Source of the DNA: Calonectria ilicicola
Lineage: Eukaryota > Ascomycota > Sordariomycetes > Hypocreales > Nectriaceae
Direction of reading: 5' to 3'
NCBI GenBank assembly: GCA_020809705.1
Contig: CP085829.1
Span: 5,580,001-5,644,000, forward strand
DNA: 64,000 nt
Of the stretch, positions 1-12,400 are shown piece after piece (the stretch's first letter is position 1; every line of letters begins with the position of its first letter). Below the pieces are notes generated by a model, which worked only from the letters and a program-made list of their open reading frames with translations, did not search any database and was not told the origin of the DNA. The position numbers and the translations under genes are program-made.

Positions 1-1206
1 CGTTGATAGTGGCGGAGCCAATCTCCCGCATCAAGCAGATGTGTTCCCTGACGAGAACCACTTTGGGCGTATCTTCTACAACCAGGCCCGCATGAGTTCT
101 GAGGGCATTCCCCAGATCTCAGTCGTCATGGGACCCTGCACTGCAGGTGGTGCCTATGTCCCCGCCATGAGCGACGAAAGCATCATTGTCCAGGAACAAG
201 GTCATATTTTTCTTGCTGGCCCACCACTCGTCAAAGCGGCCACTGGTGAAGTTGTTAGCCACGAGGATCTTGGTGGTGGAAAGATGCACTCATCCGTTTC
301 TGGAGTCACAGACTACCTGGCGGTAGATGATGCGCATGCCATTGTGCTCGCCCGTCGCTCTATCAGCAACCTCAATTGGCCAACGAGGTCACCCAACACC
401 CAGGCACCCAAGCCTAATTTTGCCGAACCTCTTCATAGCCCCGAAGAGCTTCTCGGGATTGCTTCGACGAATTTGAGGAAGCCGATTCCCATCCGTGAGG
501 TTATCTCCCGAATCGTGGATGGCTCTGAATTTTCCGAGTTCAAGCGTGATTACGGCACTACGCTCGTGACAGGTTTTGCCGAGATTTATGGCCACAAAGT
601 TGGCATTATCGCCAATGACGGCATTCTATTCTCTACTTCATCCGTCAAGGGCGCGCACTTTATCGAGCTATGTTCGCAACGCGGCATTCCTCTTGTATTT
701 CTACAAAACATTTCTGGGTTCATGGTTGGATCACAATCTGAGCGTGAAGGCATCGCCAAGCATGGTGCCAAGCTGGTAACTGCTGTAGCCTGCGCCAACG
801 TGCCTAAATTCACTGTCGTAGTTGGTGGCAGCTATGGCGCTGGTAATTACGGCATGTGCGGGCGCGCGTACTCGCCCCGATTCCTGTGGATGTGGCCCAA
901 CGCACGAATTGGTGTCATGGGTGGCGAGCAACTAGCAGCCGTCATGGAGACGGTAGGAAAACAGGTCGACCCAGAGCTTAAAGAGCGAATTGAGCGAGAG
1001 AGTGATGCTACATTCTCATCGGCCCGGTTATGGGTGAGTTCTTACCATCAATGATCATTTACATGCATGCTAACCACTTATAGGACGATGGCATTATCCC
1101 ACCACAGCATACTCGACGATACCTTGGACTAGGGTTAATGGCAGCCATGGGAGGCCGCAACGAAGTCAAAGCGGGCGACACCAAGTTCGGTGTCTTTAGG
1201 ATGTAG
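1..1206 (+). CDS. Methylcrotonoyl-CoA carboxylase beta subunit, 3' part (5' end outside window)
   Basis: This is the carboxyltransferase (beta) subunit of 3-methylcrotonoyl-CoA carboxylase, a mitochondrial biotin enzyme of leucine catabolism that turns 3-methylcrotonyl-CoA into 3-methylglutaconyl-CoA. The frame is open from base 2, so the start lies upstream of the window. Exon 1 runs to 1033, an intron spans 1034-1083 (GTGAGT...TTATAG), and the last exon is 1084-1206, ending TAG. Family signatures seen: [16 protein letters not shown] at the window edge, [18 protein letters not shown] in the acyl-CoA-binding half, and the C-terminal [19 protein letters not shown] followed by [15 protein letters not shown]. 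The visible part is about 384 residues, roughly the last two thirds of the usual subunit. The biotin-carrying alpha subunit is not in view. Propionyl-CoA carboxylase beta is the nearest alternative, but these motifs fit MCC better. Confidence 0.95.
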
Positions 1207-2522
1207 TGCGAAAGCTGCCAGGAACACACAGAATTGTAGTATGGTTTATGGGCGTTGTGGATATTACTCAGGTATAAAGCGGCGATTGGTGTAGTTTATT
1301 TATAACGAGCTCGGATTTATTACTTGATCATACGCTGGCCTATTTATGTCTAACTCAAGTTAATGTTCATGACTTCCCTTGAGAAACCCGAAGATTGTAA
1401 CTAAGGACCGTCTTTGTTAACGTCAAATTGGTCAGATGCGACGCCTCCAACTGTATCAAAAAGCCAACCCCTCGTCAAAGGTCTCACAAGAAGAAAGCCT
1501 CATACAAACCAGCGGGTATCCTGGGCAGCCAGTACTTCCTTAGTGTACCTCACAAGGTCTAATCAAGCCCTTGGGGTTTTATACGCAGTTAGGTTACTTT
1601 TTAACTCCCTAGAGTGACCACAACGAAACTCTCCTTAACCATGTTGGTAAAAATCACATGATTCATGCTGAGGCAAGCAGTCCACTGACATGTCCTTGTT
1701 TTTCTTTCATGAATTGATCACAAATAAAGAAATGAGTAATGAAAAAAAAATTTAAATGAAAGAATGTAAATAGGTTGACTCATTTAGTTATTTCTTCTCT
1801 CTCTCTCTCTTAGTTCTCGCTTATTCAATTTTCTTTACTGTATGAATCTATCTTTCGAGGTAATGTGGGTTTCGTGGCGTTGAAGAGGTGAAAGTTGCTG
1901 GGGTGTTTTGTGTCGTCAGCTAACCAGGATGAGAGCAGTTGCAAGGGTGAGTATGGTAGATCGATCTGTGCCGTGAGCCACCGATGCGAGAAAAGAAGGC
2001 GCTTTCATCAATCTGACCTAATGCATAGACCATTCGGATCCTTGCGCTGCATGCTGCCTATCTTGCTCGCCCTGCAGTTGGCTACTGTACCTTATCTACT
2101 ACAATGATCAGCGGGAAAATACCGCAATCCATCAGCAACTCGCGTCCCCCTTTAACTGGACATGGATGATGAGAAGGATCCACGGCGGGACAGCTAGTGT
2201 ATGCAGCTTATGATGTGGCTGCGTGGAGCCATGGCTTGACCTGGTGGTTCTCATGAGCGACTGGAACATGCTTAGGAAACGGAACTACTGAAGCAGTCGG
2301 GATACCCATGATGGACGGAATATCCTAAATACACGGAACAGCCCATTGGGCTATCTTAGAATCGCATGCAAGCCATTGGACTCACCGCTAATATTTCTTG
2401 CGTGATAATTCATGGCATATTCTCCACTCCAGAGTGATGCTGGATATAAATTCACGGCATCTTCCAGGTGTTGCAAAGATGATGAAGTCCAGCAAAGAGC
2501 AAAAATCAGAATAGCGGTTAAA
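1207..2522. other. Intergenic: 3' flank of MCC beta and promoter of the GMC gene
   Basis: There is no convincing coding frame; the few open frames near 1414-1617 and 1895-2107 lack codon bias or homology signals. The stretch holds an adenine run (about 1742-1749), an AT-rich patch at 1736-1800 and a CT microsatellite at 1795-1810. I see no TATA element at a typical distance from the ATG at 2523. Confidence 0.6.
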
Positions 2523-4551
2523 ATGGGTGACGCTCCAAACGAGTATGACTTTATCATTTGTGGGTAAGAGCGCACTGTGTTGTCTTGGCTTAGCACACAA
2601 TGTTCATTCAGACTAATGCTTTGTTTGTGAAACAGTGGGGGTACATCTGGCTGTGTTGTAGCAGGCCGCCTCGCTGAGAGCCCAAACACCACGGTTCTTG
2701 TGATCGAGGCGGGCAAACACAACAGAAATCTCGAGGCGGTGCATATGCCCGGAGGGTTAGTCCCGTGCCTCAACCCACGCCCCACGTGGAATTTTGACTA
2801 ACAAACTGGACCAGCTGGCCTCAGTTGCCCGGCTCAGAGCAAGATTGGAATATCGTATCGGAAGGATCTGCCGCCATCAATGGACGCAAGGTCAATCTCA
2901 CACGAGGCAAGTTCCTTGGTGGCTCCTCAGGGGCTAATGGCACCTTGTGCGTCCGAGGGACAAAGCAGGACTATGACGATTGGGATCTTCCTGGATGGAG
3001 TGGCGATGAATTTTTCAATTACATGTCAAAGGTACACGACCATCTTGAATGATGTCAATATTTGAGACAATGTGCTGAGATCTGCCTAGGCTGAAACTTT
3101 TCACCCAAAACCGTGGTTTAGAGACTCCAAGGGATCCCACGGTTCGCAAGGACCCCTACATACGGAACCCCAAGAGCTTGCCCCGATTTCGAAGTTGATC
3201 ATGGATTCGATGATATCAAAAGGTCTCCCACAAGATGACGACATGTTCGCCCACGGCGGCAACCCTCATGGTTGTGGTCACGCTGTCAGAACCACATTTG
3301 GCGGCCAAAAGAAAACAAGCGCCGACTTTGTAACGAATAGTCAAAGACAAAATCTGCATGTGATGACGGAGACATATGTTGATAAAGTCATCTTTGCGGG
3401 AGATGGCCCTCGAGCCGTCGGAGTATTAGCAGTCAAGGAAGATGGAACTACTCTCGAGCTTAAGGCCCGGAAGGAGATCATTATCAGTGCAGGGGCATAT
3501 TGCAGCCCCAATATTCTGAACCGTTCAGGAATCGGTGAGAAAGAAGAGCTCGAGAGACACGGAATCCCAGTTGTTTCTGATCTACCAGGGGTCGGAAAGA
3601 ATTTAATGGATCATCCAGTGTGTTATCTCCCCTACCATCTCCCAATAATGTTGGCTAATCAGAGAATCAGATTGCATACATCTTCTATGAAACTAACAAG
3701 CCTGGCTTAACAAAGGACGCCTTTCTATTTCACGGAAATGCATTTGAGGAGTCGTACAAACTTTATAAAGAAACAAAGACGGGCGTGTTGTCCTCTTTCC
3801 CGTTCGGTGCATTTGTATACGCTCGTTTGGATTCTCGACTCAAAGATTCTATACTGTGGAACTCGTGCGATCGCAAACCTGGCCGTGATCCAATGGGTCT
3901 AACCCCATCTCAACCCAACATCGAATTTTTCACGACAGAGTGCTACGGCGGGCCAAAGCAGTTTGACCGGTTTCCCATAGAAGGGCAGCATACATTCGGT
4001 ATCATTGCGGAGCTCTTTAACGCGCAATCTCGAGGGACCGTCGCCCTACGCAATACGAATCCCCTAGAAAAGCCAGTGGTCAACTGCAACTACCTTGAAA
4101 ATCCCCTCGACTTGGAGATCCTGGCTGAGGCCTGCGCTTTTGCGAACGAAATCATCACGGAGGGCGCCGGCACCAAGAATATTGTGAAGGGTTCTTGGCC
4201 CCCAGAAGAAATCCACCACTTGTTAAAAACCAGGGACGAGTGGAAGGAATATGCCAAAGCCAACGTGACGACATGTAAGTTCTCGTCCTGCCTTCATATT
4301 TCCGTACTAACCGATGTGTAGGCTACCACGCAGCTGGCACCTGTGCGATGGGAACTGCATCTGATCCTTGGTCCGTGGTCGACGAAACTCTTCGTGTCAA
4401 GGGCGTCGTCGGTTTGAGAGTTGCAGACTGTAGCATCATGCCCATTTTGAATAACGGGCATACGCAAATGCCGGCATACGGTATTGGGGAAAAGGCTGCG
4501 GATCTGATTAAAGAAGCACACTTGTCAGATATGACTCGTTCTCATTTGTAG
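2523..4551 (+). CDS. GMC (glucose-methanol-choline) family FAD oxidoreductase
   Basis: This is an FAD-dependent alcohol oxidase or dehydrogenase of the GMC family, 579 residues; the substrate cannot be told from sequence. Exons: 2523-2563, 2636-2755, 2815-3031, 3090-3617, 3671-4274, 4322-4551; all junctions close in frame. The FAD dinucleotide motif is at residues 10-20 (IICGGGTSGC). GMC signature 1 covers GKFLGGSSGANG (about residue 90). Signature 2 reads ISAGAYCSPNILNRSGIG, with Asn-Arg where Leu-Leu is commoner. Both active-site positions are present near the C-terminus: His in CYHAAGTCAMG and His in NNGHTQMPAYGIGEKAAD. There is no signal peptide, so the enzyme is probably intracellular, unlike secreted glucose or aryl-alcohol oxidases. 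It lies between MCC beta and an FAD_binding_2 flavoprotein on the same strand, which suggests a catabolic setting. Confidence 0.92.
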
Positions 4552-5154
4552 TCGAAAGAGGTTGCAAAGTTTGTAACATAACTTGGTTTTTCTTGCAGAG
4601 AATAAGCTTAGTAGTAGTAATGGGGCCAAGGTGTTGGTGTATGCTATGTGAATTTAAATTGATTCCTCAAGACTAAGGTACAAAGAAATGCAAGACCCGT
4701 TGTGAATCTCCTTCTAAATCAGCGAGGACAAAAACTAAACTACCAATGCGGTAGCTAGTTGTTTGCTTTTGCTCAGTCAGTCTTTCCTTCTATCGTTTAG
4801 TTTACTTTATAGCGTAGTATGTGGCAACGCGCATAGAACATTGAGCTCAAAAGGGGACTGCAGCAGAGTCAACAACCAAGAGTACGATTGGATTATTCGA
4901 CCCTCTGTCTGGCCCCCACTTCAAAAAGACGCCAATTATTGATCTTAATTTCCCAAAGGTAATCTGTGTCATCGTTACATCCCCCAAACTATGTTCCCTC
5001 TGCTCCCTGAAAACTCCGCGCAACCCGCGGCGTGCTTCCCGCGGGGATCAACTTCAACATGGCCAGTGCTAACCCTTCATAACCCAGCATTACGCCTTCG
5101 ATAGCATCTTCAAAGTGGGCTAAAATCGAATCCATTGTTTTCAAGATATCTTCA
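4552..5154. other. Intergenic between GMC oxidoreductase and FAD dehydrogenase
   Basis: About 600 bases hold the 3' UTR of the GMC gene and the promoter and leader of the next gene. An open frame on the other strand (4989-5360) overlaps the FAD gene start and is judged a shadow. Nothing else was recognised. Confidence 0.6.
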
Positions 5155-6864
5155 ATGTTGCGTTTTTTGACCAAGCAGAGCAACAAGCTCGTCCCCGGGT
5201 TGGGCCAGTCCATCCGCTCATTCAGACATGTGGCCGCGGTGCAGCAATCAAACCAACATAATAAATCTGCTCGCCAACCAGATATAATTGTGGTTGGTAG
5301 CGGCATTGCAGGCGTATCAGCCAGTATCACGGCAGCGGAAAAGGGGGCCTCTGTCCTCATGGTTGACCGGGCACATGGTGGAGGTGCAACAGCTCTTTCT
5401 GGCGGCGTCGTTTATGCAGGAGGTGGCACTCGGCAACAGCGCGAGGTGGGATACGATGATGCGCCGGAGAACATGTATGCCTATCTACGACAGGAAGTAG
5501 GTGATGCTGTTGACGACAAGACCCTGAAGCGGTTCTGTGACGAAAGTGTCGATCGACTGGAGTGGCTAGAGAAACACGGCGCTCGGTTCGAGGCTTCCCT
5601 CTGTCCATATAAAACCAGCTACCCAACTGATCGACACTATCTCTACTACTCTGGATCCGAAAAGTCGTATCCTTTTAATCAGACTGCTAAGCCCGCCCCG
5701 CGTGGTCATCGTATGGTCCACCCCGGATTCTCAGGTTCTGGGCTGTCCCGCGTTCTCCTAGACTCAGCACTAAAGTTGGGTGTCCAATTTCTACCTGCGA
5801 CCAAGGTTGAGCACATCCTCCACAGCGACGATGGAAGGGTTTCCGGTGTGAGATATCGCACCCTCTCCCAAGGAAACTCCAGGTTTCAGCATCATCGAAA
5901 ACTCACCCAGACTGCTGCCAAGTTTCAACTTACCCTTCCACCATTGGCATCAATGCTGCATCGCCTTGCGGGTAGGATATGGGAGCGCCACTCGGAGGAA
6001 CGTGAGGTTCATGCGCCGGCTGTCGTGCTAGCGGCTGGAGGATTCGCATTCAATGCTGAAATGAGACACAAGCACTTGCCAGAATTTGATGGTGTTGCTC
6101 CACTCGGAACCCCGGGCGATGACGGCTCCGGTATCATGCTCGGTCTGGCCTCTGGTGGCTCAACATCGCATCTCGACCGGATGTCTGCGTGGCGATTTCT
6201 GTATCCCCCGACTGCGTTACTAGAAGGCGTCGTTGTCGACCAGGGTGGGCAGAGACTAGGCGCGGAGGACATATATGGTGCTCGGCTCACTGAGACCATG
6301 ATCAAAGAAGCCTCTGCCAGGGCGTTTCTGGTTCTTGACTCCTCTCAGTGGGAAAAGGCGAAAAGCCAGTTGCCTGAACAAACTTCGTCCTTTGTCCGCC
6401 TGCAGCGAACTCACTGGCTGTACTGGGCGCATCAAAAAGCCCACTCGCTCGAAGAGCTAGCGAAAAAGCTAGGAGTCAGTTCAACTGGCCTAGGAACAAC
6501 GGTTCAAGCGTACAACAATGCCATTGCTTCCCAGCAGCCCGACCCTTTGCACAAAGATCCAGAGCTGTGCACACCGATACTCAAGTCCCCATTCTATGCT
6601 ATTGACATCTCTGCCGTGGATCGCTCAGGCCCACAAGCAGTGCAAGGCCTGACTCTCGGTGGATTGAGGGTCGATGGAGAAAGCGGTTTGGTATTGACGG
6701 AACAGGACGAGAAAATACCAGGATTGTACGCTGCGGGACGAACGGCGACAGGGATATGCTCTAATGGTTACATTAGCGGTCTCTCTCTTGCAGATGGAGT
6801 CTTCTCCGGCAAGCGAGCAGCAGATCATGCGTTGGGGAGCAGAAAAAGTAAATCCGACTGCTAG
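5155..6864 (+). CDS. FAD_binding_2 flavoprotein, 3-ketosteroid/fumarate-reductase-like dehydrogenase
   Basis: A single-exon gene of 569 residues in the fumarate reductase / succinate dehydrogenase flavoprotein superfamily, closest by motif to 3-ketosteroid delta-dehydrogenases. These use FAD to insert double bases' worth of unsaturation (a C=C bond) into ketone substrates. The N-terminal FAD motif is IIVVGSGIAGVSAS (about residues 45-58). The flavin region shows GGATALSGGVVYAGGG. The C-terminal FAD-contact block reads GLYAAGRTATGICSNGY then ISGLSLADGVFSGKRAADHA. The first 35 or so residues contain several Lys/Arg and Ser and no Asp or Glu, like a mitochondrial presequence; fungal homologues often begin directly at the FAD motif. 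ATG 5155 is the first start that captures this leader. The true substrate is unknown: steroid, fumarate or another enone are all possible. The gene is convergent with the regulator at 7414-9433. Confidence 0.88.
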   Translation: MLRFLTKQSNKLVPGLGQSIRSFRHVAAVQQSNQHNKSARQPDIIVVGSGIAGVSASITAAEKGASVLMVDRAHGGGATALSGGVVYAGGGTRQQREVGYDDAPENMYAYLRQEVGDAVDDKTLKRFCDESVDRLEWLEKHGARFEASLCPYKTSYPTDRHYLYYSGSEKSYPFNQTAKPAPRGHRMVHPGFSGSGLSRVLLDSALKLGVQFLPATKVEHILHSDDGRVSGVRYRTLSQGNSRFQHHRKLTQTAAKFQLTLPPLASMLHRLAGRIWERHSEEREVHAPAVVLAAGGFAFNAEMRHKHLPEFDGVAPLGTPGDDGSGIMLGLASGGSTSHLDRMSAWRFLYPPTALLEGVVVDQGGQRLGAEDIYGARLTETMIKEASARAFLVLDSSQWEKAKSQLPEQTSSFVRLQRTHWLYWAHQKAHSLEELAKKLGVSSTGLGTTVQAYNNAIASQQPDPLHKDPELCTPILKSPFYAIDISAVDRSGPQAVQGLTLGGLRVDGESGLVLTEQDEKIPGLYAAGRTATGICSNGYISGLSLADGVFSGKRAADHALGSRKSKSDC

Positions 6865-7413
6865 GTCATTTGTGCAAGGGTGGAGTGAAGTTGGTCCAAA
6901 GTTTGATGGCGGCTAGACTAGGTACGACTGGGGAAGCATCGTGACACTGCCCGAGTCACGGGCCCTCTCAATTACACGTGAGCAAGGTGCCAGACACAGG
7001 GTCGCATCACATTGGGCTTTCAACGACAGCCAATACGATCATGTACGGTTCTCGGATTAGCATTTGTTATTATTCACTCTTGTTGTGAGTTGCAAGGAAT
7101 AGCATATCATATTTGATTTGATTGTCAATCTGACCCGTGAAAGCTACCATATTGGCCGCTCCAGTTCCATCCCATGTGCCATTACGTCCAGCGTAATCTC
7201 TAATAAGATTAACAGCGGTGCCGTTGCCAACACACGCTCGGCCTCAACGTTTGCCCCCAAACACATAGACGCATAAGAGATCTAATATTCCCATGATCAT
7301 ATAAAGAAAGGAAGAACGACCACCCAAGACAGAGGAAATTCAAACGATTGCAAGGACAAAGACAAAGACAAAGATACCACCCTATGTCACCGCTCACCCG
7401 GTTTCACTGGGAG
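6865..7413. other. Convergent 3' region between FAD dehydrogenase and regulator
   Basis: About 550 bases separate two facing stop codons. The stretch contains a short GACAAA tandem repeat at 7355-7373. No gene or clear terminator was seen. Confidence 0.6.
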
Positions 7414-9433
7414 TCACCAAAATGCCGTCACGTCAAACACGCCGAATCCATGCGCTGTCTTAGTGATTTCTTCAACAAATTCCTCCCACCAAGGGTGCCT
7501 GTCAGTGATGTTTTTGGGCAACTCTTCTTGCGGGAGGCTGGATACTAGTGTAAGGTCATTCCGCTCCCAGATTAACTCGAGCAACCCATGAATTGGGGGG
7601 ATTGTCTTAAAATTTGTCAGCAGACATGGCATTTTCGGGTAATTGGGGAAAACTCACGCTCCTAAATTGCATCTTCATTACTTTTTCAAACCATTCCTTG
7701 GAGGTTTGCCGGTGTTCGGGTAACGTGGCAAGAACACCAAGTAGAAAAACGGGGAAAAAAGGAGTCTGCGCCGTAAATAGAGACCCGGATGTTGGAAGCA
7801 GCTTGACACAAGTTGCTAGCTCGTCCAAATACTGGATAACTTCCGGGTGATCACGAGGCAATCTAGTCCTTGAGTTAGCAAGACACTCCGAACTTGCTTA
7901 GCCGGTGGTCTATACCTGATAGCTCTGCATTCAGCATAGATGACTCCAAGAAGGCGCCAGGCCTCGGCCGTAACTTGGGCTACTTCCACTGCTGTCGTGA
8001 GAATCGAAGTAGTGGGCTTTGCCTTCACCCAAGCCATGGCCGGCCGCGGCACGCTCTGCCAGATGGTGCCATCACCATTCCAATCGCAACACCATTGCTG
8101 AGCATCTCTTAACTGGTTCCTTATATATTCGGCTGTCGTCGGAAAGACAGAGTTTTCGTCGTGCTGCTTCAGGGCTGTGGTAACAAAAGTGACCTGAGAA
8201 ATGGCGTGTAAGACTCGTCTTGAGAAGCCACAGGCTCCATGAATTTTGTAGATGTCCTTCTCTCGGCCATCTAGGAGCCACTGAAATCGCCTGGATTCCA
8301 CGAAAGGATCCCAGTTATCTGTTTCTGGCAACTTCGTCATCATCTGCGGGAGGATGGTGGCACGTCCCACCAAGATCGATTGGCTAATTCGAAGAGATGA
8401 CGGGTGATTTGCGTTCTTCCAGAACCTGCTTTTGGCAGAATCCGTTTCATCAAGCAAAGCTAGAGCTAGCTTAAATCCACGGGACCATCTAGGTTCAACG
8501 CCGAAATCTTGTGGATCCTCCAGGAGGAGTGCCTGAGTGACGTGTTGGATGTCAGCAAAGTGCCATGCCAGCCCGGGCCAATGGGTGCATAAGGCAACGC
8601 CTTCCACTCACGTCTCGGATTGAAAAAACTATCAACATCGTGATAGCAATGTCTCGATCGAAATTATCCACCAGTTCTTCTCCCATAGCCAGTAGCGAAG
8701 ACAGGTTATGGGTGGCTATATCATAATATCGTGCAGATCCATATCGAAGTGAATCTTCGGGTCTGTAGTCATGGACGAAAATGGAAATGAGGCTGAGAAT
8801 AGCGCACTTCACTCCCGAATCATCGACGAGCCGAGCAAAATCATACCATGGATTCGACTCCACGAGTACGCTTCTTCCGGGACAAAAGTTATTCCAAACT
8901 TTGCACCAACAACATCAGTTTCACATCCTGTGTTATGATCGAAGGGGCTATATTGAGCGAGTGGAGGCACTGAATTGAGCCGATGGAAATGCACACGTAC
9001 AAAATGTCCAGACTCCTCGTTCCCAAGAGTTCATTCTCGAGAGATACTCCACGTTATTGCTAAGCATTTGTAGGTTAATCGGGGCATTGCCAGAACGAAA
9101 AGCCCTCTCAGGGTTTGCCAGGACTTTGGAAGGGGATTTTGGAGATTTGGCACTATCGCCGTCTTTTTTTGCTCCAGGACCATGCGATGGGCGTTTAAGC
9201 TTGATCAAGCTATTTATCTCGCCGCTTTCTGGTCTCTCGAATCTGGGTTGAGGACCCAAAACAAAATCGTTTTGGTTAGGTGGGAAAGGATTCGCACTGA
9301 ATAGATTCAGTGGTTCCAATCGTTTCCGCCCATCATTCTGACGAATGACTCTATGCTTTCGAGGCGCATCTCCGTTGGTCGGAGAGGTTGAATGGAATTT
9401 TCGTTTTCGAATATTGAGAGGAGTGAATGACAT
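7414..9433 (-). CDS. Fungal-specific transcription factor domain protein without a zinc cluster
   Basis: A five-exon gene of 579 residues. Exons on the minus strand: 9433-9001, 8898-8612, 8532-7916, 7868-7658, 7605-7414; introns have GTACGT, GTGAGT, GTATAG and GTGAGT donors and all phases agree. The body matches the fungal transcription factor regulatory domain seen in many C6 regulators: SVLVESNPWYDFARLV near residue 160, a helical middle, then RLPRDHPEVIQYLDELATC and PLFTAQ-like SLFTAQTPFFPVFLLGVLA near the C-terminus. The N-terminus is basic (IRKRK at 8-12, RKHR, GRKR) and low complexity, resembling a nuclear localisation region, but it has no Cys-rich zinc binuclear cluster. I found none in the 250 bases upstream either. 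It could regulate the adjacent oxidoreductases or act as a partner without DNA binding of its own. Confidence 0.82.
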
Positions 9434-12400
9434 TCGTTCATTTGGAGGGTAGACTATAAGAGACAGTCCCTCTGGATCGAACGACGACCATTAGCGCTAC
9501 CAACCCATGCAATGCTTAACTATTATGATGAGATCTTACCAGACCGTTCAGTGGGTGGCTGTGGCACGCTCTTGGCTTCTTTCTCTCTAATAAGAGATGA
9601 GGCATGCTCAGCAAATTCAGGGCGTGGAAGAATAGCTTGCCAGATCATGGCAGGCTGGGGAACTGTTCATGCTTTGCAAGAAGCTTTCGTGTAAAGTAGT
9701 GCCCCGGCGAACAACAAAATGGGCATGGGTGTGCTTGGGGCAGGAATATGTACAAGCCCTGCTGCTTTGCCTTTACTTTTTATTTGCTCGAGACTCGAGA
9801 CAAACGATAAGAGGTCGAGCCCGGGCCCAAATTTGGTGGCCCTTGCCCGCCGAGGTATGGCTTGCAGCCCCTCTGCAGCCAAATGCTTACGCCTGCAAAC
9901 AAGAGGACGGGTCGGCTGTACCAGTGCTGCAGCTAGATAGATATGTTGTTGACTCAGTGTAGCGCGCTTGTGGTTTACAAGCCTATGACGGATGGTGGCG
10001 TACGGTCCTCGCTTCATGTGCAGATGCAGTGGCAGCTTGAAAAAACCGACACGGCAGGGTCTTAGAGAAGCGGGGGGTAGGATGCCGCCATCCAAGGGCT
10101 GGGGAATCCAACATGACATGGTTGGCTTGCCAAAGGTGACAAGAAGGGCTCAGGGGCAAAACTTGCTTTCTTTTGTGTTGGCTCACGAGTCCTAGGCTCG
10201 TTTCTTTTGTTTTCATGCGGCCATGACGCACGGAGTCATGCAGCATGCTGATTGCGAGGCGTTCGGGTTGACTGCTGAAAATAGAGGCAACGGAAATTCG
10301 TACTGTACATGATAACCAGAGCGTGCCTTGGTGTCCTCTTTTCCCGTCGGGGGGTTCGGGATTGGGATTGGAGGAAACTCATATTTTACTGGGACGTCAA
10401 CCGTCCGTCCGACCCCGACTTCGACTTCTCTCCGTTTGATGCCAGAGTGGGGAGGGGCAGATGGATGTTAGAGGGGTCGATCCAAGGAACGAATAGCAAG
10501 CTAGATAGTCACGCCCGAGACGATCCGAGCTAAAAGAGGATAGAACATCTAAATCTCAGTAGTCCACACGGCCCGCACGTTAGTGACACTGACTTTACTA
10601 AGTCGTAGTAGACGGATCATCATGCATCATTGTGGCACAGCAGAGCGAAGATCCCTGTTTGAATGATTGACGCGAACGATTGCTTCCGCGTCTAGCTCCC
10701 CGGATTTCCGCCAGAACGTCTGGTCAAGCGGGCACCAAGTCCAGTCGAAATAAGCACGCAATGGGCCCATTGCTAGGTCGCAGAGACAATTTTTGATATG
10801 TGACAAGGCTCGGGACCCAGATAGACAGCCAGCCGCAATCGATTGTCGGGCTACGGCCCAACCCAAGGAGCGAGCTAAGCTGCGCCCTCAGAATCATCCG
10901 CCGTCTGTCTGTCAGAAGCGCCCCGTCCAGTACACACCTGATACCCGTCAACATTCGACCGTGGTAAACCCGGCAGTCCGGGCAGCAGTCTTCTTTAGTC
11001 GCATCAGTAAGTAGACGACATGTCATGTCTTGCTGGCCAGCTGTCACTGCTGCCACCCTTCTTTGCATCCATCCTACCTGTCACCCGCAGACTCTGCAAA
11101 CCATTACGCACGCAACTGCAAGTCAGCATGGCCATGTCTAGCGGTGAGGTAAACTTACAAGGTCCAGCGCGCAACCCCAATTGCATATTTGAGGAGGATG
11201 GGTGCACTCCAGTGCCTCTGAATGGATGAGGAGTTGCTTTGGCGACTCACTGGGCGATTCACTGGGCGAGCACACTTTCTGTGGCTGGTTCCATGTGGTG
11301 TCGGCACGTGATTATCATGTCTTTGATTCGGCCTCAACTCAGGCAGCATCCATGTTCAGTTGATCAGGCGGTCAAGGCGCAACGTTGTCCCAGATCCCAT
11401 TGATTTCACTCTTGGTCTCGAGTGAAGCGGCCATACTCCACATCAGCTGGCCAGACTGGGCCCTCTCGGCCTGAGCGAACGGGCACCCATCGCCGAGCCG
11501 TGGACTTGTCGGCTCTGGGCCTGTGGGCCGCGACCTTGGTTGATCCAGTCTCCCGGCTAGACATTTGCGATATTTTAAGCCATTATTCATTCACCTTCCC
11601 ATGGGGGCATAGAGATGGAGACTAATCCCAAGGATGAGGGGCGCTGACACTAAACGCCCCGTACATACGGCTCATCCAGTCTTCTTTTTCCTCAGCCGCT
11701 AGTATTCTGTACACTCAGCTGATTCATCCTTATGTGCACTTTTCTTTTCTTTTTTTCCCTGCGCCAATCTTATCATTAGTGGCAATTAGGCCAGATCAAA
11801 TCATGTATGTCCACGCTTTTTATACACAAGCTACCAATTCCGCTGTCGGCCTTCGCAAACACATTGTTTCACCTGGTCTCCCAGGGGGTGAACTACCCCC
11901 TCGATGTCAAATCATGCTGCATGTCGCGGACACAGCGATCGGTATAAACGAGGTGATCGACCCTTGGCTCAAGGAACTATTGAAGCCACGGTCGAATAGA
12001 ATCAGGAGGTGGCGATATTGATGGAGTGTACCCAAAAGCTGGGCGTTATGCATTCATCCAGAGAGCTAAATACTGGAGCGGCGATTATCTCTACACACGT
12101 AACCTAGGGCTGTGCCACATGCACATACTATCAAATGGCCTCTGTTTTAGCCTAGTTCTCTCGTGCACAATCCACCGTGTCGAGGTCAAGCCGGGATGGA
12201 GTGGTCATTACGCTTAAGGCGGTCGCCAGCGGGCTAGTGACCTCATAGCTCCGCCAACAACAATAACAAAACCGTGCCTGCCGGATAGATAAATCATGGG
12301 GCCATGAGGAATTGCTCGCCTCGTCTCGCCTCGACCTCCTACCGACCTTTCGGCTGTCCCGATCTAGTGGCTCTAGATCTGAGCCTGGCCGATATTAAGA

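Noticed and set aside
2351..2785. 144-codon minus-strand frame over the start of the GMC gene
   Set aside because: It overlaps well-supported exons 1 and 2 and the FAD motif of the GMC gene and shows no motif of its own.
5357..6444. Minus-strand frames within the FAD dehydrogenase gene
   Set aside because: They are shadows of a strongly supported single-exon gene with clear FAD motifs.
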